Source of the DNA: JAGRCP01 sp942490705
GTDB lineage: Bacteria; Chloroflexota; Anaerolineae; Caldilineales; Caldilineaceae
DNA: 64,000 nucleotides
NCBI GenBank assembly: GCA_942490705.1
Contig: CALNXY010000013.1
Coordinates: 248,001 to 312,000 of the forward strand
Direction of reading: 5' to 3'
Position 1 is the stretch's first letter. Every line of letters begins with the position of its first letter. Under the pieces are notes generated by a model that was not told the DNA's origin, searched no databases, and saw nothing but the letters and a program-made list of their open reading frames with translations. Shown here one piece after another: positions 1-8,117 of the stretch. The position numbers and the translations under genes are program-made.

Positions 1-1
1 C

Positions 2-1279
2 GATAGTGCCGGGAGTAGATTGGGCGGTGCGTTGCCGGCCTGCTCGCTTGTCACAGATGCCGGGGCCGGCGATGGCTTTGATATGACCCTGGAGGAGCTC
101 TTCGCCCCGACCCTGATGACCGATCCGGCTGCGGCGCGCCAGGCCGTAGAGAGTGGCGAGGTTGTGGCGGCCGTGATCGTACCGGCCGGCTTTACCCAAC
201 TTGTCCTGCCCATTGCTCAACTTGGCCAACAGGACGCTGACCCCGCGTCTCCGGTTGCGGCCATAGAGATTTACGCGAACGCGGGCAATCCCATCGAAGC
301 CAACGTGACCCGCGCCGTGGTTGAAGGTATCGTCGGTCAATTCAGCCGCATGGGGCTGGCGGTTTTCGGGCTGGCCGACACCGTTGGACAGACGTTGGCT
401 GCCGGCGACTCGGATTTGGCGGACGTCGACCTGGCGGCATTGCCCGAGCTGACAGCGCCGCTGGACGAGTGGCAACTATTTCTCAATTCGTTGGCCGATC
501 AGTCGCCCTGGTTCGCCGCCCTGGCCGGCGCAATCGACCAATTCGCTGGCGAGGGCAACGCGGATAACGCCCTGGGCAATGAGTTGGGCGCGGCCATCGC
601 CTGCCTCTTCGACCCCGCCGCGGGCGCAATTGCCATCGTCCAGGAGCCGCTAAACGCCCTGCAAGAGCAGAGCCGCTTTGAGCAGGTCATGGTGCAGGTC
701 GGATCGGCGCAGGCGGTCTTTTTTGCCCTCTTCACCGGCGTGTTTGGCATCTTGGCCATCTATCAGGAGCGCAAACAGTGGACGCTTCAGCGCATGCTCG
801 CATCGCCCACGTCGCGCACGTCGGTGTTGGGCGGTTTTCTGGCCGGCAACGTGGTGGTGGTCTGGATGCAGCTTGTGCTGCTCATGTTCTTTCTGACCAT
901 TGTCACGAGCCTCATTATTCGCCAGCCCAGCTTCATCTGGGGCACACAGTGGCTGCTACTCTTTCTGCTGACGGTGACGATCAGCCTGTGCGTCTCGGGC
1001 CTGGGCGTTTTGGTGGTGGGCGTGGCGCGTACGCCTGAGCAGGTGCAGGTCTTTGCGCCGGTGCTCAACATATTCCTGGGCGCGTTGGGCGGGGCATTCG
1101 GCTTCTTTGTGCCGCCCGCTCTGGCCAAGCTTTCCCTCATCACCTGGGCAACCGAAGCCTATCGGCACCTCGCCGCCGGGCAGACCGATATCTGGCTCAA
1201 CCTGGCCGTGCTGACTGCCCAGGGGGCACTCTTTTTTGGCCTGGGACTCTGGTTCTTCAAAAGGCGCGTTGATCTGTAG
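2..1279 (+). CDS. ABC-2 type transporter permease, 5' partial
   Basis: The frame is open from base 2, so the gene starts upstream of the window; the TTG at 20 is unlikely to be the true start. The visible part is the large extracytoplasmic domain (a stretch resembling the VPAGF region of ABC-2 permeases near residues 55-65) followed by about five or six hydrophobic segments from residue 228 to 415 and the QERKQWTLQRML loop typical of ABC-2 permeases. Compared with its downstream paralogue only the N-terminal membrane helix and about 60 residues are missing. The next gene starts within a few bases and is of the same family, so the two probably form a heterodimeric exporter whose ATPase lies upstream, outside the window. 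The substrate cannot be told. Confidence 0.85.
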   Translation, partial: DSAGSRLGGALPACSLVTDAGAGDGFDMTLEELFAPTLMTDPAAARQAVESGEVVAAVIVPAGFTQLVLPIAQLGQQDADPASPVAAIEIYANAGNPIEANVTRAVVEGIVGQFSRMGLAVFGLADTVGQTLAAGDSDLADVDLAALPELTAPLDEWQLFLNSLADQSPWFAALAGAIDQFAGEGNADNALGNELGAAIACLFDPAAGAIAIVQEPLNALQEQSRFEQVMVQVGSAQAVFFALFTGVFGILAIYQERKQWTLQRMLASPTSRTSVLGGFLAGNVVVVWMQLVLLMFFLTIVTSLIIRQPSFIWGTQWLLLFLLTVTISLCVSGLGVLVVGVARTPEQVQVFAPVLNIFLGALGGAFGFFVPPALAKLSLITWATEAYRHLAAGQTDIWLNLAVLTAQGALFFGLGLWFFKRRVDL

Positions 1280-1290
1280 GAGTGCAAACC

Positions 1291-2580
1291 GTGCGCACCA
1301 TTTTTGACATTATCTTCAACGACCTACGTATCTTCTTTGGCCAACGCGGCAACTGGGTGTCGGTTGTTCTGCTACCGATGGCCTTCACCGCACTGCTCGG
1401 CTGGGCCATGAGCGGCGTGGGCGGCGATGCCACTGCGCCGATCGTAGTGGTCGACGTGGTTGACCTGGATGGCACGCCGGCCAGCGCTCGTTTTCAGGCC
1501 CGCTTACAGGCGGCAAACTCCACGCTGCAACTTTGTCCGGCCGAGCCTGACGCGGTGGATCTTTGCGCACTCGACGAAGACCAAACCGATTTGAGCGTGG
1601 ATGAGAGCCTTGCCCGAGTACAGGCGGGGACCACGACCGCGCTGATCGTATTGCCGGCGGGCTTCGAGGCCGCGGCGACCGGCGATCAAACGGCGCGCAT
1701 TCAATACTACTCACTGGAAGACCCAACCGTTCCCAGCCCCGTTTATCAATCGGTACAGACGGCCGTGCAGGAGGCCAACGGCCTAAACGTGGCCGAATTC
1801 GCCGGCATGGCGTTCGTCGACGCCTTACTTGGCGAAGGCGAAGCAGGGACGGATGCGCCATTCGATGCGGCGGGCGCGCGCGAGGAATTCGTCCAGCGCT
1901 ATCGACAATCCCTCGCGGCTGGCGTAGAGACGCAGCCGGCGCTCGTCGTCTTTGCCGCCACTGCGCCCATGGCCGAGGGCGCATCGCTCCAGGGCTTTGC
2001 CCAGGCAGTACCCGGCATGGGAACGGTCTTCGTCATGTTGACCGTCTTGGGCGGAATGGTTACGCTGCTCAACGAGCGCCGTCAGTGGACGCTGCAGCGC
2101 ATGGTCGTTGCGCCCATCCGCCGCGGTCAGATTCTGGCGGGTAAGGCAGGCACCTACTTTCTGTTGGGCATGATTCAGTTTGTAATCGTATTTTTGGTCG
2201 GTGCGATTGTGGGCATTGATCTGGGTAGCGCGCCGCTGGCGTTGCTGGCTGTGATGGTTGCGTTTGTGCTCTGCATCACGGGGCTGACCTTTGCCCTGGC
2301 CCCCCACATGAAGAGCGAAAGCCAGGCCAGCGGCCTCGCTCGCCTGCTAGCGTTGACGCTGGCCCCGCTGGGCGGCGCCTGGTGGCCACTTGGCATTGTG
2401 CCGCCTTTCATGCAGACGCTGGGACACCTATCGCCCGTGGCCTGGGCCATGGATGCGTTTCAGACGCTCATCTGGTATGGCGGCGGCTTCGGCGATATCC
2501 TCGTGGAGCTTGGGGTGCTGCTCACTGCGGCGGCTGTCCTCTTTGGCATTGGCGTCGCTTCATTTCGGATCGATGACTAA
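1291..2580 (+). CDS. ABC-2 type transporter permease
   Basis: It has one N-terminal membrane helix, a long extracytoplasmic region (about residues 35-225) with the LPAGF element, then about five helices and the NERRQWTLQRM loop, the same architecture as the preceding gene. Two GTG starts are possible. GTG at 1282 overlaps the sequence TAGGAG (1277-1282), whereas GTG at 1291 sits 8 bases behind it, so 1291 is chosen; the reading frame is the same. The gap to the upstream stop codon is about 11 bases, so the two are co-transcribed and probably pair in one transporter. The downstream neighbours are on the opposite strand. Confidence 0.85.
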   Translation: MRTIFDIIFNDLRIFFGQRGNWVSVVLLPMAFTALLGWAMSGVGGDATAPIVVVDVVDLDGTPASARFQARLQAANSTLQLCPAEPDAVDLCALDEDQTDLSVDESLARVQAGTTTALIVLPAGFEAAATGDQTARIQYYSLEDPTVPSPVYQSVQTAVQEANGLNVAEFAGMAFVDALLGEGEAGTDAPFDAAGAREEFVQRYRQSLAAGVETQPALVVFAATAPMAEGASLQGFAQAVPGMGTVFVMLTVLGGMVTLLNERRQWTLQRMVVAPIRRGQILAGKAGTYFLLGMIQFVIVFLVGAIVGIDLGSAPLALLAVMVAFVLCITGLTFALAPHMKSESQASGLARLLALTLAPLGGAWWPLGIVPPFMQTLGHLSPVAWAMDAFQTLIWYGGGFGDILVELGVLLTAAAVLFGIGVASFRIDD

Positions 2581-2691
2581 CATGCATCGCACACCGAGCC
2601 GAAGGACGACTTTCCACGTGCGCAACCGCGCAAGCAGATTCGGAGTTTTGTCGCCGTGAGTTTGATAAGCAGCCGCTTCACGCTTTGATCC

Positions 2692-3225
2692 TCACACCAG
2701 GCTCTGGCCACAGGCGGCGCGGTAGCCGCAGCCGGCGCAGCGTGCGGGCTCTTCATGACTGCGCGTAACGGTGGGCGCCCGGCGCGCAGCGCGAATCGCG
2801 TGGGCTGTCTCCAGCACGCCATAGCGCAATTCATCTGTAAAGGGGATTTTATAGGTTGCGTCGGCGTAGCGTAGCAGACCGTGAGGCGGCCGCTGCTTGG
2901 TCTGCTCTTCGACCAGAAGGCAATAGACGCCGAGCTGGAGGATATGGCTCTCGTAGGGTGACTCCGGCGCGCGTGCGCTCTTGACTTCCACCGGGATGAG
3001 CAGTGAGCTTCCGGCAACTTGCGTCCGTACCAGATAGTCGGGCCGGCCGACCAGACCGTACCGCCGGCTGATCAACGGTTTTTCCACTTCCTCGCGCACG
3101 CCCGAATCATCGTAGATTACCTCGCCTTGGGGCAACCCGCTTTGCACATGCAGCGCCTGCGCGCGGCGCAACATGATGATCGCGACGACTATGAGCAGCA
3201 AGGCGAGCAGAATGAGAAGGGGCAT
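2692..3225 (-). CDS. Membrane-anchored Cas4-like PD-(D/E)XK nuclease
   Basis: The 177-aa product begins with one strong membrane helix (residues 2-19), followed by a compact nuclease core: GRPD (Asp63), EVKSA (Glu80, Lys82) and the QLGVY helix (Gln97), in the order seen in the Cas4/Dna2 (DUF83) nuclease fold. Three cysteines at 163, 166 and 172 match the C-terminal part of a Cas4 iron-sulfur cluster, but I see no N-terminal fourth cysteine; Cys102 lies in the QLG helix. It starts 12 bases after the MaoC gene ends, so the two are probably one transcript. No cas1, cas2 or CRISPR array is present, so this is a solo Cas4 homologue. Fold assignment is good; the role is unknown. Confidence 0.72.
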   Translation of the reverse strand: MPLLILLALLLIVVAIIMLRRAQALHVQSGLPQGEVIYDDSGVREEVEKPLISRRYGLVGRPDYLVRTQVAGSSLLIPVEVKSARAPESPYESHILQLGVYCLLVEEQTKQRPPHGLLRYADATYKIPFTDELRYGVLETAHAIRAARRAPTVTRSHEEPARCAGCGYRAACGQSLV

Positions 3226-3237
3226 GGCGTCCGTTTT

Positions 3238-3720
3238 TTAAGACTCAGCAGTAATTTGCTCATCCTGGCTCTTGCACAGGATGTCCCAGTGACCGCGCTG
3301 GCAGACGACATCGTCTTGATTGAGCACCTCGAGCTTGAAGTTGACCACGCCGCCACCGACGCGCGGCATGGGCTTCATCTCTTCAACGGTCACGCGCAGG
3401 CGTACCGTGTCTCCGATGTAGACCGGCTTGCGAAATTTCCAGTCCAGGCCCCGAAACGCGATCACCGTATCCTCCATGAAACCCAGGCGCATGGCCTGAC
3501 CGCTGGCCACGCTGAGGATCAGCAAGCCATGCGCAATACGCTGGCCGAAGTGCTGATCCTTGCAATATTCGGCGTCGGTGTGAATCAGATTCCAGTCGCC
3601 GGAGAGGCTGGCGAAGTTGACCACGTCTGTTTCGGTAATGGTGCGCCCGACGCTCTCTACTGCGTCGCCGGATTCAAACTCTTCAAAATAGAGGCCGCGC
3701 GGCCGGGCAAGAGTTGGCAT
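3238..3720 (-). CDS. MaoC family (R)-specific enoyl-CoA hydratase/dehydratase
   Basis: This 160-aa single hot-dog domain has the MaoC hydratase signature GDWNLIH (catalytic Asp about residue 41, His about 46), followed by the AHGLL helix and the VYIGDTV strand. Such proteins hydrate 2-enoyl-CoA or dehydrate 3-hydroxyacyl-CoA in the cytoplasm. Length is typical of the stand-alone form. A Cas4-like gene follows after 12 bases. The fadN/fadA pair about 4.4 kb away fits a CoA-thioester theme but is on the other strand. The substrate chain length cannot be inferred. Upstream, AAAGG lies about 12 bases before the ATG, a weak ribosome site. Confidence 0.85.
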   Translation of the reverse strand: MPTLARPRGLYFEEFESGDAVESVGRTITETDVVNFASLSGDWNLIHTDAEYCKDQHFGQRIAHGLLILSVASGQAMRLGFMEDTVIAFRGLDWKFRKPVYIGDTVRLRVTVEEMKPMPRVGGGVVNFKLEVLNQDDVVCQRGHWDILCKSQDEQITAES

Positions 3721-3975
3721 GCTGAACGTATCGCCTTTCTATCATAGGTATATCGTATTGCTTTGACAGGCATGATACCGTAGCGCCGAAGCATCGACAA
3801 TTGCAGCGCATTTGACGCCGGACCTGATTTTTGATACCCTATCGGAGGTTCATTGATGTTTGTATAAAAGTAGATTGCTATCCCTCTTTGATCCGCCTCA
3901 ACTTATTCTTGATGGGCGGAAGCCTTATCTAATTCTCTGTTCGCTAATTCCTAAAGGCAAGGAGAACTCGTCCCA

Positions 3976-4260
3976 ATGAAAAAGCAGTCAATGATGCCAA
4001 AAGTTATTCTTATGGCACTCGCCTTTGTTTTTGCCCTTTCTTTCGCCTTGGCGTTGGCGCCTGACGTTGCCTTCGCACAAGGAGATGCCCCGGTCGTTGT
4101 TACGGAAACAGCAACGCCCATGGAGCCAACCGCAACCCCGACGACCCCCCCGCCAGTGCCCGAACCGGTACCGATTCCCGAGCCGATCACAGTTGTGCTC
4201 TTTGGCACGGGCCTTGCCGCACTGTCCGCAGCGGCCGCTTCTCGGCGCAACAAGGAATAG
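3976..4260 (+). CDS. Minimal PEP-CTERM sorting-signal protein
   Basis: The 94-aa protein is almost only sorting signals: a Sec signal peptide (KK at 2-3, hydrophobic core 11-28, likely cut after AFA at 34), a Thr/Pro-rich linker (41-66), then PEP at 68-70, a hydrophobic helix (71-89) and a basic RRNK end (90-93). This is the layout of the PEP-CTERM signal that exosortase recognises and cuts. AAGGAG at 3959-3964 is a clear ribosome site about 11 bases before ATG. The gene stands alone with a strong terminator 33 bases downstream, so it is a single-gene transcript. No exosortase gene is in the window. The mature protein would be a short Thr/Pro peptide; function unknown. Confidence 0.8.
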   Translation: MKKQSMMPKVILMALAFVFALSFALALAPDVAFAQGDAPVVVTETATPMEPTATPTTPPPVPEPVPIPEPITVVLFGTGLAALSAAAASRRNKE

Positions 4261-4292
4261 AATCTCTCTGCCCAAGGCAGTTTGAACCAACT

Positions 4293-4328
4293 AGACGGTG
4301 TCAACGTTCGTTGACACCGTCTTTTTTT
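4293..4328 (+). terminator. Rho-independent terminator of the PEP-CTERM gene
   Basis: A perfect 13-bp stem (4293-4305 with 4310-4322) has a GTTC loop and runs into seven T residues (4322-4328). It follows the PEP-CTERM stop codon by 33 bases. Confidence 0.93.
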
Positions 4329-4522
4329 GTCCTTTTTCGGTGCTCACACACAAATGCCGCGGCCGGCGTCTGTGCGCTGACCTACTGACGGAGCACGGAA
4401 CTCGCCATAACCTTTAGGGCGTTCCCTCCGTCTACTCCTTGCAGCGGGGCGATTCAATCGCTGCGCCCGTTTGACCTGCCAATTACGGCCTCCGTTCCGT
4501 TCATTGAAGAGAGATTTACCGC

Positions 4523-7500
4523 ATGCAAACTCGTCAGCAGACGCCTCTTGCGATTACGTTGCTTCTTGCTTTGTTGCTTTCCATATTCCCGTCGCGAGTT
4601 GGCGCACAGTCGGACGCCCCCGCGCGCGAGGCAGAAGTAGAAGAAAAGATGCCATCCGGCTTAACGGTCCGTGCCGACGGGTCTGGCATGGCTATCTTGC
4701 TACAGCTGGACGCAGGGAGTGGCGAATTGGAAGCAGCGGGTCTGGAGGCGTTGGATTGGCCGACGACCGCGTTGTCCGGCTACGAACTGCCTCTGCAGTT
4801 GATTACGGTGCTGGTTGACGACGTCGATCAGGCTGACGGCCAGCCCTTCTCAATTCGTGACGTACGCGCTGAACCATGGCGAGGAAAGCTGACGCCGGCC
4901 GCTGCGCCTACGTTGCCCGATTTACCGCCGGATGAGATGCCGGGCTATCTTCTTCCCGACACCAGCGCCGAATTGCCGGAAAGCCCGATCTTTATCTTGC
5001 GTGATGGCCGCATTCGTGGCCAACACGTGCGCGTGCTGGCCGTGAGCCCCATTTATCAAGAGGATGGGCAGCCCATGCTGGCGCGCAGTGTCGACGTGAC
5101 CGTTGCCAATGCTACCCCGCTGACGGGCAACATTGCCGACTTGCTCTATGCGCAGAGCGGTCCTGTCGATATCCTGGCTGACGATGATCTGACGCCGCCC
5201 AATGACCTGGTCACGGGGAAAGCCGTCAAGCTGCTCGCCACCGAACCGGGGCTGCAGGTCGCGATGCTTAGCGAATTGCAGGCCGCGGGGCTCACCGTGA
5301 GCAATAGTAACCGTTTGGGCGTCATGCACAACGGCGTGGCGGTGCCTCGCCAGATCGCCGACGGCGCGCTCTTCTTTTATGCTGAGGCCAAGGGCGATTA
5401 CTGGAACGAGGCCGACGTCTTCTGGATTACCGACACCGGCGCCAACGTGGTCAGTATGGCGACGCGCACGGTCGCGCCCGCCGGGGCGCCCCTACGCAAC
5501 GAGGCCTACGAAAGCGGTTCCTGGCAAGACAACCAGGTCTATGCTTCCTTTATTGCGGGTGGCGACACGGATCATTGGTTTGCCGCCAACATGCAGACAA
5601 CCTCTGACATGGCAGATGACTATCCCATTGCCTATGCAACGCTGGACCATCGCCTGCCGCTCTCCGGCTCTGGCGAGCTGACTCTCCAGGTGCGCTCGAC
5701 CACAACCAAGCGCGCAACATACAATTTGCGCATTCATGCCGGCGTGCTGGACGGCGACCGTTTCACCGCGCTGGCCGGGGCCATGGCGCGCTGGGATTCC
5801 TCTGACTTTGCCGCCAGCGAAAACGAATGGCTCACGGATCCCATTGTGCGGTCAGTTGTGGCCTCGGATCTGCGCCTGACGCTTGAGCCGCCCGACCCCG
5901 TCGTGATTGGCGGGGCGGTGGTTGATAGCTTTGCCGAACTCTATCTCGACGAAATTTTCTGGCGTCAGCGTGTGGCGCTCAACTTTCGGGACGGCGGCGC
6001 CATCTTTGACGGCGCCGATGGTACGTTCCGCTATCGGCTGCGCAACGTGCCTGCCGCCTACCGCCTCTTTGACGTGACCGATCCGTCGGCCCCTGTCGCC
6101 CTGACGGGCGAGAGTCGCAGCGGCGCGGAGGTGATCTTCCAGGACGGTCCCGGCGGCGTGCGTCGCTATCTCGTAGCTTCTGACGGCAACGTGCATCGCC
6201 CGCCATTGGTCGCCCATGACGGGACAAATGTGGTGGCTGCATCCGGCGGCGCTCATTTGCTCTACATCGCTCCGGCCAGCTTGCATGCAACCCTGCAACA
6301 GCTGACGGATTTCCGTCGTGAACAGAACTGTCCCGGCGGCGGGCGCTGCCAGGTCAGGACTGTGGACGTCCAGGAGATCTACGATGCCTACAGCTTTGGC
6401 TCCGTTAGCCCGGAGGCCATTCGCCAGTATCTGCGTTATGCCGTGGCCAACTGGAACCCGGCGCCGATCTCCGTCGTGCTGGTGGGCGACGGCACGCAGG
6501 ATCCCAAGAACTATGAAGGGCATGAGCAGAGCCCGGATTTGATTCCGCCCTACCTGGCCTACCATGTCGGCGACCCGGAACAAAACATCTATGTCGATCC
6601 CTTCATTCGGCGTACCGGCTGTGAGAATTGCTACGGGCAGCTAGACGGCGTCGATCCGCTGGTGGGTGATGAGCCAGTGGGCAGTACGGCCCGGCCCGGC
6701 ACGAGCTTTTTCCCGGACATTATGGTGGGGCGTCTGCCCGTAAAAAACGCGGCCGAGTTACGTGATCTCATCGCCAAGATGATCCGCTATGAGAGCGACT
6801 ACAGCGCCACTGACCCGAGGAATGAGAAGCTGATCTTCCTGGCCGATAACTTCATCAAAGAGTGTGATCCGAACGGCAGCCGTGACACCGCCGGCGATTT
6901 TGCGACCTACTCGAACGAGGTGATCGACCTCCTGCCCGATACGCTGGTGATCGATCGCGTCTATTATGATCCGACCCAGATTTGGGATCCTAACGATGTG
7001 GATGGCGATGGCAGCCCCTGCAACTATGCCACGCCGGCCAGCAGTCAGGGCTATCGGGAAGGCAATCCCATGACTGTCTATGAAAAAGTCCAGCGCACGA
7101 TGCAGCGCGGGGCTGGTTTGGTGACCTACAATGGCCATGCCAGTCAGTGGCGCTGGGCTGTCACGGACCGGGACAAAAACAGCAGCAGTCCCATTCCCCA
7201 GGACGCGCCTGAGCATCTCTTCTACATTTGGGACGTGCTCTCGCTCAACAACAGCGACGCTCCCTTTGTTTCTTTGTCCATGTCATGCCTCACATCTCAG
7301 TTCCATACGCCGGTTGACTGGGGCATGACGATTGACGAACACCTGTTGTTGCGCAGCACAGGCGGCGCAGCGGCCACCTGGGGATCCACCGGTCTGAGCG
7401 TGGCCCAGGGACATTTTGTCCTCGAGCGGGGCTTTCACAAGACGCTGTGGGACCGGGAGACGGGGCGCTGGCATATGGGCGAACTAGTCATGGGCGGCTA

Positions 7501-7630
7501 TCTGGAGCAGTACTCGTGGAGCGGCTGCTGCGATGATGTGCGCCGCACCTTCATGCTCATGGGGGATCCGATGATGCGGGTACGCGTCGGTGAGATTGAG
7601 GGCGCATATCTGCCGCTTGTTGCGCGGTAA
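4523..7630 (+). CDS. Secreted gingipain-like C25 cysteine peptidase with LPLV tail
   Basis: The 1035-aa protein has a Sec signal peptide (cut near VGA-QS, residues 27-28), a long beta-rich N-terminal part, and a C25 caspase-like catalytic domain from about residue 570. The catalytic dyad is recognisable as His872 in YNGHAS and Cys922 in SMSCLT, matching the GH and C positions of gingipains. Upstream elements such as VVLVGDGTQDP and PDIMVGRLPV are standard for C25 enzymes. There is no type IX secretion C-terminal domain; the protein instead ends in GAYLPLVAR, similar to two other secreted proteins of this window. GAAGAGAG lies 10-17 bases before the ATG. Secreted or surface-bound endopeptidase; substrate unknown. 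Confidence 0.85.
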   Translation: MQTRQQTPLAITLLLALLLSIFPSRVGAQSDAPAREAEVEEKMPSGLTVRADGSGMAILLQLDAGSGELEAAGLEALDWPTTALSGYELPLQLITVLVDDVDQADGQPFSIRDVRAEPWRGKLTPAAAPTLPDLPPDEMPGYLLPDTSAELPESPIFILRDGRIRGQHVRVLAVSPIYQEDGQPMLARSVDVTVANATPLTGNIADLLYAQSGPVDILADDDLTPPNDLVTGKAVKLLATEPGLQVAMLSELQAAGLTVSNSNRLGVMHNGVAVPRQIADGALFFYAEAKGDYWNEADVFWITDTGANVVSMATRTVAPAGAPLRNEAYESGSWQDNQVYASFIAGGDTDHWFAANMQTTSDMADDYPIAYATLDHRLPLSGSGELTLQVRSTTTKRATYNLRIHAGVLDGDRFTALAGAMARWDSSDFAASENEWLTDPIVRSVVASDLRLTLEPPDPVVIGGAVVDSFAELYLDEIFWRQRVALNFRDGGAIFDGADGTFRYRLRNVPAAYRLFDVTDPSAPVALTGESRSGAEVIFQDGPGGVRRYLVASDGNVHRPPLVAHDGTNVVAASGGAHLLYIAPASLHATLQQLTDFRREQNCPGGGRCQVRTVDVQEIYDAYSFGSVSPEAIRQYLRYAVANWNPAPISVVLVGDGTQDPKNYEGHEQSPDLIPPYLAYHVGDPEQNIYVDPFIRRTGCENCYGQLDGVDPLVGDEPVGSTARPGTSFFPDIMVGRLPVKNAAELRDLIAKMIRYESDYSATDPRNEKLIFLADNFIKECDPNGSRDTAGDFATYSNEVIDLLPDTLVIDRVYYDPTQIWDPNDVDGDGSPCNYATPASSQGYREGNPMTVYEKVQRTMQRGAGLVTYNGHASQWRWAVTDRDKNSSSPIPQDAPEHLFYIWDVLSLNNSDAPFVSLSMSCLTSQFHTPVDWGMTIDEHLLLRSTGGAAATWGSTGLSVAQGHFVLERGFHKTLWDRETGRWHMGELVMGGYLEQYSWSGCCDDVRRTFMLMGDPMMRVRVGEIEGAYLPLVAR

Positions 7631-7663
7631 CTTCGTCAGACGATCAACTGAATAGGCTGAGTC

Positions 7664-7711
7664 AGGCGTGACAGATTGGTGGCGGCGCAATGCCTACCAT
7701 CTGTCACGCCT
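7664..7711 (+). repeat. Hairpin downstream of C25 peptidase
   Basis: A 17-base arm (7664-7680) pairs with a 16-base arm (7696-7711) with one bulged A; the loop is 15 bases. It begins 34 bases after the peptidase stop. No T tract follows, so it may stop transcription with Rho or protect the mRNA 3' end rather than be a canonical terminator. Confidence 0.7.
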
Positions 7712-7886
7712 TGCGCGTGCCGGCGGCAATCACCCCGTGAATTGATCGCTGAACGCTCATCGAATTCGAAACCGATTCAAAACACGGGCGTGTCAGACTT
7801 TGGAGCGCGCTTTCTGCATCGCACGAGCGCAAAAACGCCGAACCCAATTCGTATCTGTTCGACAAGCATCGATGGTACGCGGACTT

Positions 7887-8001
7887 AGGCCAATCCAAAC
7901 AAATAAGCATCCGGGCGCATCTTCCTGGAAGCTTTCCGGAAGAGATGCGATCCCGGACACAGCTTCAGGAAGATTGGCATGACATTTTGTTGGAATGGTC
8001 T
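7887..8001. repeat. 115-bp dispersed palindromic element, copy 1
   Basis: The element opens with AGGCCAATCC and closes with TTGGAATGGTCT, an imperfect terminal inverted repeat, and has a second internal pair (CTTCCTGGAAGCT against AGCTTC-AGGAAG). A second copy of exactly the same length lies at 24057-24171. It fills much of the 487-bp space between the C25 peptidase and the fadN-like gene. Bases 8046-8090, just after it, contain the ATCCGCC/ATCCGCG motif also seen near metH. Confidence 0.7.
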
Positions 8002-8117
8002 TGGCAGATCGGGCGGACTGACTGGATTTTCCAAAATGTCTGCCCACATCCGCCTGATCCGCGTAATCCGCGTGCCGTGATTTTTCGAGCCGATACCCCG
8101 ATTGAAGGAGCAAAGAG

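Noticed and set aside
20..1279. TTG at 20 as the start of the first permease
   Set aside because: The frame is open to the window edge, and the N-terminal membrane helix present in the paralogue is missing.
2692..3225. Part of a CRISPR-Cas locus because of the Cas4-like fold
   Set aside because: No CRISPR repeat array and no other cas gene is visible in the window.
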